Below, piece after piece: positions 42,744 through 51,982 of a stretch of 64,000 nt of DNA. The stretch comes from Henriciella sp. GTDB taxonomy: Bacteria > Pseudomonadota > Alphaproteobacteria > Caulobacterales > Hyphomonadaceae. The stretch spans positions 124,001-188,000 of the forward strand of contig JAJFFK010000002.1 of NCBI GenBank assembly GCA_021776655.1, in the 5' to 3' direction. The notes under the pieces were generated by a model. That model did not search any database and had not been told where the DNA came from. It was given only the letters and a program-made list of their open reading frames with translations. A program made the position numbers and the translations under genes. How positions within the stretch are numbered: the stretch's first letter is position 1; each line of letters starts with the position of its first letter.

Positions 42744-43103
42744 TTAGCCCTTCACCAGCCGCAGCTCGATCCGCTTGAGTTCCTTGAGCACGACCAAATG
42801 GTTCATGCGCAACCAAAACCACATCTTCAGCATCGAAACGCCCATGGTGCCAAAGATAAACAGGCCGAACCAAAGAAACATCTCTTTGACGGTTTCAGCC
42901 TGAGACACCTGATAAATCCCCCATATCGCAGCCCCAAACATGACGAATGTCAGAATGAATCCGAACACCATGATAAATTTCATGGAACCAGAAAATGTCG
43001 CGCCGAGTTGCTTGAACAGGCCTTCGCCGTTTTCGAGATCCTTGAGGAATGCCTCGTCATCGGCGTCCAGGCTTTGTTTGAAGCTGGTTTCAAAATCACT
43101 CAT
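42744..43103 (-). CDS. DUF6768-like two-TM membrane protein
   Basis: A 119-residue protein with two TM helices (SMKFIMVFGFILTFVMFGAA, about 40-59, and LWFGLFIFGTMGVSMLKMWF, about 77-96) and a charged N-terminus (DADDEAFLKDLENGEGLFKQ). It is 4 bases overlapped (ATGA) with the ECF sigma gene upstream and seems to belong to it. The position is that of an anti-sigma or sigma-associated membrane factor, but no zinc-binding HxxxCxxC motif is present. The DUF6768 assignment is from general resemblance. Confidence 0.72.
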   Translation of the reverse strand: MSDFETSFKQSLDADDEAFLKDLENGEGLFKQLGATFSGSMKFIMVFGFILTFVMFGAAIWGIYQVSQAETVKEMFLWFGLFIFGTMGVSMLKMWFWLRMNHLVVLKELKRIELRLVKG

Positions 43104-43657
43104 GATATGTCTCCTTCCAACAGAGATTTGAGTTTCTGTCGCGCGTGAAAGATGCGCGACTTGGCCGTACCGACAGGAATGCCGGTTGCGGCGGCGATCT
43201 CGGAAAGGGTCAGGCCCTCACCGAAAAACAAAATGGCGACGAGACGGTGTTCTGAACTGAGCTGGCCAAGCGCCTGATCGATCGTACTGCTCAGTTCGCC
43301 GCGCGCCGGCTCGCTCGGCTCTGGTGCAGCCTCCAGCGGCGCTGTGCGGGCGCGGCGGGTCTGTTCCTGCTTGATCCGGTCGGCGCATTTACGGCGCAGG
43401 ATCGTATAGGCCCAGGCGGGAAACTTGGCCGGATCAGCGACGCTCAACCAGCCCCGGCATATGCCCATCCAGGCTTCTTGTACCGCTTCGCGTGCCTGTT
43501 CGGGATCGCGCAGCAAACGCCGCGCCGTACGCAGCAATCGCGGCTGCCAACGCGCGGCCAATCGATCAGCAGCCCGCTGGTCGCCGCCGCGCATCAGGGT
43601 CAGCAGTAATTGCTCATATACACGGTCAGTTTCAGATATCGTCATCACGCAATTCAT
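43100..43657 (-). CDS. ECF-subfamily RNA polymerase sigma factor
   Basis: A 185-residue group IV sigma factor. Region 2 (about 25-95) shows RRLLRDPEQAREAVQEAWMG and PAWAYTILRRKCADRIKQE; region 4 is LSSEHRLVAILFFGEGLTLS then GIPVGTAKSRIFHARQK. The Met at 43645 is a possible later start. It is transcribed with the membrane DUF6768-like gene, whose start overlaps its end by 4 bases. This suggests a membrane-linked stress sigma. Confidence 0.92.
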   Translation of the reverse strand: MNCVMTISETDRVYEQLLLTLMRGGDQRAADRLAARWQPRLLRTARRLLRDPEQAREAVQEAWMGICRGWLSVADPAKFPAWAYTILRRKCADRIKQEQTRRARTAPLEAAPEPSEPARGELSSTIDQALGQLSSEHRLVAILFFGEGLTLSEIAAATGIPVGTAKSRIFHARQKLKSLLEGDIS

Positions 43658-43808
43658 CCGCTTTCAGATAGATAGTCTGTGCAGCTCGGCAAAAGGTTCA
43701 AATCCGTATTCAGCGCCGCGCGGGCTGTAAAAGTATTTGTGATCAAACTTGTCTAGCCTCACCTGCCTGACCTCGTCTATCTTACCGATTATAGATTGGG
43801 AGACAGGA

Positions 43809-44237
43809 ATGCTGAAAACCTTTGCCACAGCCGCCTTGGCGCTAAGCTGCCTAACACTGGCAGCTTTGGCAGAGCCGTCAAATATCAGCGCGCCTGACGC
43901 GCAAATCGCCACCCAATCTGGTGACATCGTCCTTATCGATGTTCGTCGGCAATCAGAATGGCAGGCCACCGGCATGCCTTCTGGCGCAACCGGAATCACG
44001 CTTCAGGACAGCGACTTTATCGCCCAGGTTCTGGCCCGCGTCGACGGCGACAAGAGCCAGCCTGTGGCGCTGATTTGCCGATCCGGAAACCGCTCCTCAA
44101 TCGCGGCGACACGCCTCGAAGCGGCAGGTTTCACGAATGTCCAGAATGTCAAAGAAGGCATGTCTGGCCGCCGTGGAGCAGGCATCGGATGGATCGCCCG
44201 TGACCTTCCGGTTGAGGCGTATGCAGACGCTGATTGA
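43809..44237 (+). CDS. Exported rhodanese-like protein
   Basis: A 142-residue single-domain rhodanese. The start at 43809 has GGGAGACAGGA right upstream and gives a signal peptide (MLKTFATAALALSCLTLAAL). The rhodanese core shows DIVLIDVRRQSEWQATGMP and the active-site loop ALICRSGNRSSIAA with the Cys, followed by GFTNVQNVKEGM. A role in periplasmic sulfur transfer or phosphatase-like chemistry is possible. The gene stands alone, divergent from the ECF sigma. Confidence 0.88.
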   Translation: MLKTFATAALALSCLTLAALAEPSNISAPDAQIATQSGDIVLIDVRRQSEWQATGMPSGATGITLQDSDFIAQVLARVDGDKSQPVALICRSGNRSSIAATRLEAAGFTNVQNVKEGMSGRRGAGIGWIARDLPVEAYADAD

Positions 44238-44248
44238 AGCGCCCTGAC

Positions 44249-44350
44249 TTGTCATCCCGGAATTTGCGCTGCAAATATCCGGGACCCAGCGCGACAAGAA
44301 CGACACCCAGTTTCCCTGGGTCCCGGATCGCTGCGCGTCCGGGATGACAA
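44249..44350. repeat. Palindromic intergenic repeat (REP/BIME-like), copy 1
   Basis: Outer arms TTGTCATCCCGG and CCGGGATGACAA enclose inner arms ATCCGGGACCCAG and CTGGGTCCCGGAT, forming a 102-base cruciform. A related copy in the opposite orientation occurs at 50486-50574. Such elements are dispersed through alphaproteobacterial genomes. It lies between convergent genes (rhodanese and mtnP). Confidence 0.85.
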
Positions 44351-44380
44351 TGAAAATTGGGTACTCAGCCCCGCCTGCCT

Positions 44381-45253
44381 CTAAAGCACCCGCCCCGCAA
44401 CCGCGTCCAACTTGGCCAATTGCGCCGGATCACGCGCGTCTGGCGCCGTGATCAAAGCATAGTCCAGACAGGTCTCAATCGCTTGCGGAGAGGGCGTGCG
44501 CATCTGACCTTGCAAGGCGTCTGCGAGCTTGCCGAGCGCCGCTTTCGCCCGCGCCGAGTTGGCCGCCATCACCTCAAGCACATTTGTCACTTCGACCGCC
44601 GCCTCGCCCTCGCGCCAGCAATCATAGTCGGTAACCATGGCAATTGTCGCATAAGGCAGCTCTGCTTCGCGCGCCAGTTTCGCCTCTGGCATCCCGGTCA
44701 TGCCAATGACATCACAGCCCCACGCGCGGTACATGTGGCTCTCGGCGCGCGAGGAAAATTGCGGCCCTTCCATCGCCAGATAGGTACCGCCGCGATGCAC
44801 TTTTGCCCCCGCCGCCTCCGCCGCGTCACCGACCAGTCCGGACAGGCGTGCGCAGATCGGATCAGCAACCGAGACATGCGCGACCATGCCCGGCCCGAAA
44901 AAGCTCTTCTCACGCGCGAACGTGCGGTCAATATATTGGTCTACCATGACAAACTCGCCCGGCGCGTATTGCTCCTGCAACGAGCCACAGGCTGAGATCG
45001 ACAAGATGTCGGTGCAGCCAGATCGTTTCAGTGCATCAATATTGGCCCGGTACGGCACAGCGCTGGGGCTCAGGCGGTGGCCCTTGCCATGACGCGGCAG
45101 GAAGACAAACTCAACCGCACCAATTGTGCCGCGCACCAACCGATCCGATGGCACCCCCCAAGGCGTTTCGACAAGGAACTCGCGCGCATCCTGTAATCCA
45201 TCAATCGCATACAGACCGGAGCCGCCAATCACCCCAATGACCCATTTGGACAT
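44381..45253 (-). CDS. mtnP: S-methyl-5'-thioadenosine phosphorylase
   Basis: Cleaves methylthioadenosine to adenine and methylthioribose-1-phosphate in methionine salvage. A 290-residue purine-phosphorylase-fold protein with IGVIGGSGLYAIDGLQDARE (about 5-24), FLPRHGKGHRLSPSAVPYRA, GTYLAMEGPQFSSRAESHMY and VIGMTGMPEAKLAREAELPY, then MVTDYDCWREGE. GGAGAG lies 4 bases before the ATG. It follows a terminator at the end of the petABC operon. Confidence 0.95.
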   Translation of the reverse strand: MSKWVIGVIGGSGLYAIDGLQDAREFLVETPWGVPSDRLVRGTIGAVEFVFLPRHGKGHRLSPSAVPYRANIDALKRSGCTDILSISACGSLQEQYAPGEFVMVDQYIDRTFAREKSFFGPGMVAHVSVADPICARLSGLVGDAAEAAGAKVHRGGTYLAMEGPQFSSRAESHMYRAWGCDVIGMTGMPEAKLAREAELPYATIAMVTDYDCWREGEAAVEVTNVLEVMAANSARAKAALGKLADALQGQMRTPSPQAIETCLDYALITAPDARDPAQLAKLDAVAGRVL

Positions 45254-45270
45254 TTATCTCTCCATAATAG

Positions 45271-45305
45271 AAAACCCCGCCCTTGGATCAGCCAAGTACG
45301 GGGTC
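45271..45305 (-). terminator. Rho-independent terminator after petC
   Basis: On the minus strand, CCCCG ... CGGGG with an inner CTTGG/CCAAG stem and CTGAT loop is followed by TTTTC (around 45270). It lies about 22 bases after the petC stop and just before mtnP, separating the two units. Confidence 0.72.
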
Positions 45306-45326
45306 TGTCAATTCACTAGGGTCTGA

Positions 45327-46277
45327 TCAGTGGTCCACATTCCGCCAGATGCGGTGGTATGAGAACCAGAGCAGGATGGCCAGCAACAGGAGATAGAGGA
45401 TCGATGGCAGGCCAAGCGCTTTGCGCTGTTCCTGTTTTGGATCACCGGCCCATTGCAGGAATTGCGCAACATCATAGGCCATCTGCTCAACACTTGCTTC
45501 GGTGCCATCAATATACTCGACCCGGCCTTCGATGAGCTGCGGCGCCATGGCAAGGAAGCCACCTTCAGGAACATGGCGAGGATCACCATCCCACTGCGCG
45601 CCGGTATCACCCGAAAAATAGGGGTTGTAATACTGACCGGCCGGTTGAACCAAAGTACCGTGAAGATGCTCTTCATTGAACCTCAGATAATTGACGTTGA
45701 GGCCATCATCACCGGTACGGGTACTGATTTCATCGCTATCAGGATAGCCCGACAGGAGTGAGAACACATAGCTTGCGCCGCTGCCATCCGCGCCATCGCC
45801 GCGCGCTTTGGTGATCACCGAGAGGTCCGGCGGCAAGGCCCCACCATTGGCCGCGCGAGCCGCCTGCTTGTTGGCATAAGGGGTTCTGAACGGGTCTGAT
45901 GTGCGCGCCGGGCGATAATCATGATCACCAGCATCGTTCGGAATAGGATCGAGGATTTCATCCGATGCCGCAAATGCCTTGACCATCGGATTGTCGTTGG
46001 CGTTCGGATAGGCCGGATCATAGTACGGGCCACCTTTTTCGCCGAGATTACGATAAGATAGCAGGTCCATGCCGTGGCACGAGGAACAGACCTCGCGGTA
46101 GACCTGATAGCCGCGCTGAACGCTGTCCATCTCAAGCTGTCCAACAGGTCCCGCAAACGGCCAGCCGTCGTCAGGCGCGTGCGCATGTTTAGCGCCGCCC
46201 GCAGCTTGGGCTGACAAGGTTAGCGCCAATGCGCCCAGACCTGCGGCGAGCGTACGGAAGATCGTCATGTCTCTCAT
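45327..46277 (-). CDS. petC: Cytochrome c1, bc1 complex
   Basis: Membrane-anchored c-type cytochrome that passes electrons from the Rieske centre to soluble cytochrome c. 316 residues: signal peptide ending ALTLSAQA, haem site VCSSCHGMDLLSYRNLGEKG (CxxCH), likely axial Met in the GFLAMAPQL region, and a C-terminal anchor near LPSILYLLLLAILLWF. An alternative start is the Met at 46268. It is 5 bases after petB and is the third gene of the operon. Confidence 0.95.
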   Translation of the reverse strand: MRDMTIFRTLAAGLGALALTLSAQAAGGAKHAHAPDDGWPFAGPVGQLEMDSVQRGYQVYREVCSSCHGMDLLSYRNLGEKGGPYYDPAYPNANDNPMVKAFAASDEILDPIPNDAGDHDYRPARTSDPFRTPYANKQAARAANGGALPPDLSVITKARGDGADGSGASYVFSLLSGYPDSDEISTRTGDDGLNVNYLRFNEEHLHGTLVQPAGQYYNPYFSGDTGAQWDGDPRHVPEGGFLAMAPQLIEGRVEYIDGTEASVEQMAYDVAQFLQWAGDPKQEQRKALGLPSILYLLLLAILLWFSYHRIWRNVDH

Positions 46278-46282
46278 GCCCC

Positions 46283-47755
46283 TTATTCAGTCGCAGCAGC
46301 AGCGCTGCCACGTTTACCGGCCAGAACGGCCTTGTGGATCGATTCCGGCTCATCCTTCGGCGTCTCGCGAAGCCCAAGCAATGGCAGGATGATCAGGAAA
46401 TAAGCGAAGTAGAAACCGGTCAGGATTTGCGCCAGGTGCAAGAACGTAAAAGTCTTCGCTGTCTGTGTGCCCAAGGTCACACCAGTGGCCCCTTCAGCGA
46501 TCTTCTGTTCCTGAAACGCATCGCCCGCTTCATAGGCATCGATCTCACGCTTCTCCTTGAAGGTGACGGTGCCTTTGGTCCCATCAGGATCGGTAAACTC
46601 GACGACAATCGCATCCGCGCCTTTCAAAGACGGGAAGACCGGATCATCCGGGTTCGATGCGCCGCACCAGCCCAGCATCAGGCCAGCTGCGACAAACGCA
46701 AAGAAGAATTGCCGCGCCACGGGGCGATACCGCATCGATTTGACTTTCGACGTGTCGAGCCATGGCAGCAGGAACAAAACCCCGATGGACGCAAACATCG
46801 CAATCACACCCAGCAGTTTCGCCTGGATCGGTCCGATATCAAACGTGATCGCCCGCAGGATCGCGTAGAATGGCAACATATACCATTCCGGCACAATATG
46901 GCTCGGCGTGATCAGCGGGTTGGCCTCAATATAATTGTCGGCATGGCCGAGAACATTCGGCAGATAGAACACCAATACAGCGAAGATGATCAAGAACACG
47001 ACAATCGCGAAGCCATCCTTGACGGTGTAATAGGGATGGAACGGCACGGTGTCTTTCTCGACGTCCTTGACCTCAACCCCTTCCGGGTTGCCATTGCCGG
47101 GGACGTGCAGGGCCCAGATGTGCAGGATAACCACACCCGCAATCATGAACGGCAACAGATAGTGTAGCGAGAAGAAGCGCTGCAGCGTCTGGTTGCCGAT
47201 CGAAGGCCCGCCAAGCAGCCAGGCCTTGATACTCTCACCGACCAACGGTATCGCCCCGAACAGGTTCACAATCACGTTCGCGCCGTGCAGCGACATCTGC
47301 CCCCAGGGCAGCATATAGCCGAGGAAGGCCGTCGCAATCATCAGGAAGAAGATCACACAGCCGAGCAGCCACAACACTTCGCGCGGCGCCTTGTGGGAGC
47401 CGTAATACAGCCCGCGGAACATATGGATATACACTGCCAGGAAGAACATTGACGCGCCAACCGTGTGAATATTGCGCATCAGCCAGCCAAAGGGCACATC
47501 GCGCATAATCCGCTCAACCGACGCAAAGGCCTGCGTGACATCTGGGGTATAATGCATTGCCAGGATGACCCCGGTAATGATCTGGATAGCCAGGCAAATC
47601 GCCAAAATCCCACCGAACGTATACCAGTAGTTCAGGTTCTTCGGGGTGGGAAAATCGATAAAACTGTCGCTTGCGAGCCGAATGATTGGCAGGCGCGAAT
47701 CAAGCCATTTGGTAAAAGCGTTACCGGGCTTGTAGGTGGACTCATGTCCGCTCAT
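46283..47755 (-). CDS. petB: Cytochrome b, bc1 complex (with long TM7-TM8 insertion)
   Basis: Quinol-oxidising membrane subunit with two b haems. Conserved pieces are [40 protein letters not shown] (haem His), [20 protein letters not shown] and the PEWY motif in [16 protein letters not shown]. It has 490 residues versus the usual 400-430: an insertion of about 67 residues (368-434, rich in charged residues such as [14 protein letters not shown]) separates TM7 ([15 protein letters not shown]) from TM8 ([16 protein letters not shown]). The insert should face the periplasm. Function of the insert is unknown. Confidence 0.96.
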   Translation of the reverse strand: MSGHESTYKPGNAFTKWLDSRLPIIRLASDSFIDFPTPKNLNYWYTFGGILAICLAIQIITGVILAMHYTPDVTQAFASVERIMRDVPFGWLMRNIHTVGASMFFLAVYIHMFRGLYYGSHKAPREVLWLLGCVIFFLMIATAFLGYMLPWGQMSLHGANVIVNLFGAIPLVGESIKAWLLGGPSIGNQTLQRFFSLHYLLPFMIAGVVILHIWALHVPGNGNPEGVEVKDVEKDTVPFHPYYTVKDGFAIVVFLIIFAVLVFYLPNVLGHADNYIEANPLITPSHIVPEWYMLPFYAILRAITFDIGPIQAKLLGVIAMFASIGVLFLLPWLDTSKVKSMRYRPVARQFFFAFVAAGLMLGWCGASNPDDPVFPSLKGADAIVVEFTDPDGTKGTVTFKEKREIDAYEAGDAFQEQKIAEGATGVTLGTQTAKTFTFLHLAQILTGFYFAYFLIILPLLGLRETPKDEPESIHKAVLAGKRGSAAAATE

Positions 47756-47772
47756 CGGTCTGGTCCTTCCGG

Positions 47773-48342
47773 TTAAAGTGAAATCTTGATGACGCTGGGC
47801 GTCACATATTCGTAATTCGGGATTGGCAAATTCGTCGGGGCGGGGCCCTTACGAATTCGACCAGACGTATCATAGTGCGAGCCGTGGCACGGGCAGTACC
47901 AGCCGCCAAAGTCACCCACCAAGCCCTGCGACGGACCAACCGGCACACAGCCAAGGTGCGTACACGTCCCTGACGTCACCAGAATAGCCGGGTTGAAATC
48001 ATTACTCGGCAGGGGCCGCAGACGATCTGTATCGCTTTCCGGGTCGGGTAGCAGCGAAATATCAACATCGTCAGCCGCTGTAATCTCTGCCGCGGTACGG
48101 TGGCGAATAAAGAAAGGCTTTCCGCCAATCAGCACCCGCAATTCGCCGCCAACTTCAACCTTCGAGATATCAATCTCCAGGCTCGAAGCCGCTTTGGTGT
48201 CGCCAGCAGCGTTCATCTGGTCGATCAGTGGATAAGCGACCAGACCTGCCCCCGCAGCGGTTGTGGCAATGGCTGCGATATGGATAAAGTCCCGGCGCTC
48301 TTCATCAACGCTTTCTGGCTTCGTCGGTTGGGAATCACTCAC
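47773..48342 (-). CDS. petA: Ubiquinol-cytochrome c reductase iron-sulfur subunit (Rieske protein)
   Basis: Carries the 2Fe-2S centre of complex III. The start is the GTG at 48342, with GGAAG 7 bases upstream, giving 189 residues; the frame is open further upstream but lacks support. A Tat-type [20 protein letters not shown] and TM precede the soluble domain. Cluster ligands are in CTHLGC and CPCHGSH, with the disulfide Cys in the same two loops. It is the first gene of petABC, 17 bases before petB. Confidence 0.95.
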   Translation of the reverse strand: MSDSQPTKPESVDEERRDFIHIAAIATTAAGAGLVAYPLIDQMNAAGDTKAASSLEIDISKVEVGGELRVLIGGKPFFIRHRTAAEITAADDVDISLLPDPESDTDRLRPLPSNDFNPAILVTSGTCTHLGCVPVGPSQGLVGDFGGWYCPCHGSHYDTSGRIRKGPAPTNLPIPNYEYVTPSVIKISL

Positions 48343-48562
48343 GTCATTACTTCCTTCGGCAAGACTGTTTTGTCTCAAGACACATATTTGGGACAAGCAT
48401 CTTGGCGGCGTACCGCCGAGAGGGCCTCCCCAAACTACCAGCGCCGCGTAGCGCGCTCCACCCCGCTTTGCAAGCCATCAAGGGTGCTACAAAGTGCGCA
48501 GCGCAGATTGATCTATACGCGAATGCACGTGTATCGCCTGTTCGCGCTCTCAAATAGAGAGA

Positions 48563-49477
48563 ATGGCAAAACGACCAATGACTGGCGACACTATGACAAA
48601 TGCTCTCCTGGAGACTCAAAAACAGACCGCCGCGCGGTGGTTCAAGTCCCTGCAAGCCGATATCATTCAACGATTCGAAGCGCTTGAAGACGACGCAGCT
48701 CGCCCGCTATATCATGGCGACCCAGGCCGTTTCACCTGCACGGACTGGACCCGTGGCGCGGACGGCGAAGACCTTGGCGGCGGCACAATGGCACTGATGT
48801 CTGGCAAGTTCTTCGAAAAGGTTGGTGTCCACTTCTCGCACGTCCATGGCAAGTTTTCCGAAGCCTTCCGGGCCCAGATCCCTGGCGCTGAAGGGTCTGA
48901 TGGTCAGTTCTGGGCGGCGGGTATTTCGCTCATCGCACACCTGCACAATCCGCGCGTTCCGGCCGTACATATGAATACGCGCATGCTGGTGACCAGCGAA
49001 AGCTGGTTTGGCGGCGGCGGTGACCTGACCCCCCTGCTCGACCATCAGCGCCAAGATGATTTCCCCGATAGTGTCGATTTCCACGCCGCGATGAAAGCCT
49101 CGTGCGACAAACACGATCCGGCTTACTATCCAGATTTCAAACAGCGCTGCGACGACTATTTCTACCTGCCCCACCGCGACGAACCGCGCGGCACAGGCGG
49201 CATTTTCTATGACCGCCTGAATACTGGCGACTGGGACAAGGACTTCGCATTCACCCAGGATGTTGGCCGGGCCTTCGCCGAAATTTACCCGAAAATCGCC
49301 CGCACCCGTATGAATGAGGGCTGGACCGAGGCCGAGCGCGAAGAGCAGTTGATCCGCCGTGGCCGCTATGTCGAGTTCAACCTGCTCTATGATCGCGGCA
49401 CCACGTTCGGCCTGAAAACAGGCGGCAATGTCGCCTCGATCTTGTCCAGCATGCCGCCTGTGGTGAAGTGGCCTTAA
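48563..49477 (+). CDS. hemF: Oxygen-dependent coproporphyrinogen III oxidase
   Basis: Aerobic conversion of coproporphyrinogen III to protoporphyrinogen IX in haem synthesis. A 304-residue protein with [53 protein letters not shown] and [12 protein letters not shown], ending [20 protein letters not shown]. The true start may be the Met at 48593. It diverges from petABC, and haem supply for cytochromes b and c1 is a sensible functional link. Its end overlaps the convergent doc gene by 4 bases. Confidence 0.95.
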   Translation: MAKRPMTGDTMTNALLETQKQTAARWFKSLQADIIQRFEALEDDAARPLYHGDPGRFTCTDWTRGADGEDLGGGTMALMSGKFFEKVGVHFSHVHGKFSEAFRAQIPGAEGSDGQFWAAGISLIAHLHNPRVPAVHMNTRMLVTSESWFGGGGDLTPLLDHQRQDDFPDSVDFHAAMKASCDKHDPAYYPDFKQRCDDYFYLPHRDEPRGTGGIFYDRLNTGDWDKDFAFTQDVGRAFAEIYPKIARTRMNEGWTEAEREEQLIRRGRYVEFNLLYDRGTTFGLKTGGNVASILSSMPPVVKWP

Positions 49478-49860
49478 ATGGCCTGCGACTTATCTCGTAA
49501 CCAATCGCCATACGCCTCGACGCCAATCTCTCCAGCCGCAAGCATGACTGTAAATGCCAAGCGCTCTGCCAGCGATGCTGTCAAAGCGAACCCGTTCGCC
49601 CTAAGGAAGGTCAGCCCAGCCACAAACCCGGTGCGCTTATTGCCGTCAATGAAAGGATGATTTTGGATAATCCCTGCTACATATAGAGCCGCCAGCACAT
49701 GAAGGTTAGCTTCCCCATAGCCAAACGTATTCAGCGGCCGTGCCAAGGCACTCTCAAGCAATCCTTCATCACGCAGTCCACTTGCACCGCCATGCAATTG
49801 CAATTGGCGGTCATGCACTCTCAGAATGAAGGATTTCGGTAGCCAAACAGGCTCCCTCAT
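49474..49860 (-). CDS. doc: Death-on-curing (Doc) family toxin
   Basis: A 128-residue Fic/Doc toxin. The catalytic loop is [15 protein letters not shown] (about 68-82), in line with Doc's HxFx(D/N)xNKR; in Doc this loop phosphorylates EF-Tu. [16 protein letters not shown] at the N-terminus and LYVAGIIQ before the loop are also Doc-like. The ATG overlaps the antitoxin stop by 4 bases. The antitoxin gene upstream encodes an AbrB-type DNA-binding protein, an accepted partner type for Doc. Confidence 0.93.
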   Translation of the reverse strand: MREPVWLPKSFILRVHDRQLQLHGGASGLRDEGLLESALARPLNTFGYGEANLHVLAALYVAGIIQNHPFIDGNKRTGFVAGLTFLRANGFALTASLAERLAFTVMLAAGEIGVEAYGDWLRDKSQAI

Positions 49861-50153
49861 TTCGCCAACGCGCGCAAAACGGTTCGATTCTCAGACATGA
49901 TGTCCTCGGCCATTGCCATCAAGTCATCGACTTGGCGGTCGAGCACGCGTAGCTCAATACCGCCATCCTTGGTTTTGCACCAATCAAGCCCATCACCTTC
50001 CCCGACAGCCAAATGCACCAAAACATCTTTCGGCAGGATAACGCCATACGAGTTGCCAATCTTACGAACACGCAAGCGGGCGGCATCACGTTTAGACCCG
50101 GCCGCATTCTCGAATTGAGGTGATGTGTTTTCGCGTACCGTCTTGTCAGTCAT
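49857..50153 (-). CDS. AbrB/MazE-family antitoxin
   Basis: A 98-residue protein, translated from the ATG at 50153 (the longer open frame to 50594 runs through repeats and is spurious). The swapped-hairpin DNA-binding fold is RLRVRKIGNSYGVILPKDVL (about 26-45), and the C-terminal DDLMAMAEDIMSENRTVLRA likely neutralises the toxin. The operon is preceded by a -10/-35 promoter overlapping a 7-base dyad, so it probably autorepresses. Confidence 0.9.
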   Translation of the reverse strand: MTDKTVRENTSPQFENAAGSKRDAARLRVRKIGNSYGVILPKDVLVHLAVGEGDGLDWCKTKDGGIELRVLDRQVDDLMAMAEDIMSENRTVLRALAK

Positions 50154-50157
50154 GATA

Positions 50158-50207
50158 AACTCCAATGTTGCAACTGGAGTTATAACACGAAATTGTGCAA
50201 TATTCAA
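50158..50207 (-). promoter_or_regulatory. Promoter and operator dyad of the antitoxin-toxin operon
   Basis: On the minus strand, TTGAAT (50207-50202) and TATAAC (50184-50179) are separated by 17 bases. A perfect 7-base dyad AACTCCA/TGGAGTT (50158-50164 and 50175-50181) overlaps the -10 and the start region. This placement fits autoregulation by the AbrB-type antitoxin. The dyad also lies just before the ATG. Confidence 0.65.
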
Positions 50208-50210
50208 ATG

Positions 50211-50790
50211 GTTTGGTTTGCCCCGCGCTAAGCGCCTTCGGCGAAGCGAGGCGAAGCGAGTTCCGTTCGCTGACACCCGTGGGGCGCAAACATGAACCAG
50301 GCTCAGGGCTCTGCCCCAACTCCGATTGTCCCGGACTTGATCCGGGATCTCCCGCCGCTGGTCCGGTCTTCGTGGCCGTGGTTTGTTTTGCCTCGCGCTA
50401 ACGCCCTTCGGGCGACGCGAAGCGAAGCAGGTTCCGCGCTGCGCGCATGAACCAAGCTCAGGGCTGTTTTTCTCCTCTCCCTCCATTGTCATCCCGGACG
50501 CGTAGCGATCCGGGACCCAGTGCACGGCTTCCCTGGGTCCCGGATATTTGCTGACGCAAATTCCGGGATGACAATTTGGTATGGGAGAGCACAACCCACC
50601 TCCGACTGTCCCGGGCTTGACCCGGGATCTCTCGCAAGGCTCCCGGTCACCGTGGTACGAGACTCCGGGTCAAGCCCGGAGCCATCGGAGACGTGAACAG
50701 CCCTGAGCCCGGTTCATGTGAGCGGCAACGCCGCGATACGGAACCCGCTTCGCCCCGCTGCGCCGAAGGCGCTTAGCGCGGGGCAAAACC
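50211..50790. repeat. Nested repeat-rich intergenic region
   Basis: About 580 bases with no convincing gene. Three copies of an approximately 90-base element (50211-50310, 50381-50466 and, inverted, 50696-50790) share GCGCTAAGCGCCTTCGGCG-like and GGTTCATG/CATGAACC stretches plus CAGGGCT. The outer copies share 24 identical bases in inverted orientation (50220-50243 and 50760-50783). Between them lie two copies of a TGTCCCGG-N-TTGA-type unit (about 50327 and 50607) and one REP element (50486-50574). It lies between the toxin-antitoxin operon and cca. Confidence 0.85.
50486..50574. repeat. Palindromic intergenic repeat (REP/BIME-like), copy 2
   Basis: Inverted relative of the element at 44249-44350: TTGTCATCCCGG at the start, CCGGGATGACAA at the end, and inner GGGACCCAG/CTGGGTCCC arms. 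It is nested within the larger repeat patch. Confidence 0.85.
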
Positions 50791-50800
50791 AGAGCCCGCG

Positions 50801-51982
50801 CTAAAGCAGGGCCAGCAGCGCGTCCCGCTGCAGCTGAAAATCGCTATCGACCCAGCTGCGTCCAACCCGGCTCAACGCCGCGCCAATATCGCGGCCCTTA
50901 TATCCTGCCGCCAGCGCATCATCGCCATTGATCGGAAAGTCCGGGCGACGCCAGGACCGTGCGGCGGCGAGAATATCGCGCGCATCCACGCCCGACAGCA
51001 TGGCGCGATCGACAATTGCTTGCTCGCCGTGCCAGTACAGCGCCGCACGCAAATCGCGGCCGGTCATGCCAGCTAATTCTGGCAGATTGTCCGCTGCCCA
51101 TGCGGTCAGGCGCGCCTTGTCAGCATTGCTAAGACGAAGCGTCTCGCTCGTTTGCTCAATCGCCTCGGCGCTGCGTGGGATCAGCGCCATCAGTCGCAAG
51201 ATTGGATCAGGCTGAACCCCGGCCAATTGCTCGCTAACGCGCAAATCGTGCACGCCATCGACGCCAATATGCGGCGGCAATACCTTATCCAGCACGCCGC
51301 TGCTCGCCATCGCGCCGAGCACAGTGCCAATATCTGGCGCCGCCAAAAATTTGCGAAATTCTTTCCAGACCCGCTCACGCGCAATCTTGCCGAGGCCCTC
51401 CACCTGGCGCGCGCAGGCCGCAAGCCCGTCGGCATCCAGCTCCGCGCCATACCAGGCATTGAACCGGAAGAAGCGCAAGATCCGCAAATAATCCTCGACC
51501 AGACGCTGATCGCCGTCACCGATAAAGATCACACGCCCCGCCAGCGCATCGTCATAACCCCCGCCGGTTGGGTCAAACAGCGTCCCATCCGGGGCGGCGT
51601 AGAGTGCGTTCATGCGAAAGTCGCGGCGCTGAGCATCCTCGGTCCAATCTTGCGTAAACGCGACCACCGCGCGGCGCCCGTCAGTTTCGACATCACGGCG
51701 CAGACTGGTAATCTCGAACGCAACTTTATCGACCACAGCGGTCACCGTGCCGTGCTCGATCCCGGTTGGAATGGCGCGAATGCTCGCCGCCGCCAACGCC
51801 GCCAGCGTCTCTTGCGGGACAAGCTGGGTCGCCAGGTCAAAATCATCAACCGGGCGGCCCATCACGCTATTGCGGACACAGCCGCCAACAAAGCGCGTGC
51901 CCGCCGGCTTGGCTGCCTCCAGCGCCGTCAACACGGCCAGCGATGGCGGCGTCGTCAGCCAGTCTGCGTCAAGTTTTGGCAT
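50801..51982 (-). CDS. cca: CCA tRNA nucleotidyltransferase
   Basis: Adds or repairs the 3' CCA of tRNAs. A 393-residue class II nucleotidyltransferase: GTRFVGGCVRNSVMGRPVDD (about 28-47) with catalytic acidic residues in DDFDLATQL, EQTEGR-like motif VETDGRR, DAQRRDFRMNALYA, and the helical region RLVEDYLRILRFFRFNAWYG. The start overlaps the DUF6111 stop (TAATG). Last gene of a four-gene operon. Confidence 0.95.
   Translation of the reverse strand: MPKLDADWLTTPPSLAVLTALEAAKPAGTRFVGGCVRNSVMGRPVDDFDLATQLVPQETLAALAAASIRAIPTGIEHGTVTAVVDKVAFEITSLRRDVETDGRRAVVAFTQDWTEDAQRRDFRMNALYAAPDGTLFDPTGGGYDDALAGRVIFIGDGDQRLVEDYLRILRFFRFNAWYGAELDADGLAACARQVEGLGKIARERVWKEFRKFLAAPDIGTVLGAMASSGVLDKVLPPHIGVDGVHDLRVSEQLAGVQPDPILRLMALIPRSAEAIEQTSETLRLSNADKARLTAWAADNLPELAGMTGRDLRAALYWHGEQAIVDRAMLSGVDARDILAAARSWRRPDFPINGDDALAAGYKGRDIGAALSRVGRSWVDSDFQLQRDALLALL

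Noticed and set aside
50154-50594. N-terminal extension of the antitoxin frame
   Set aside because: The extension is translated from repeat sequences and lies upstream of the antitoxin's own promoter and operator, so it is not coding.
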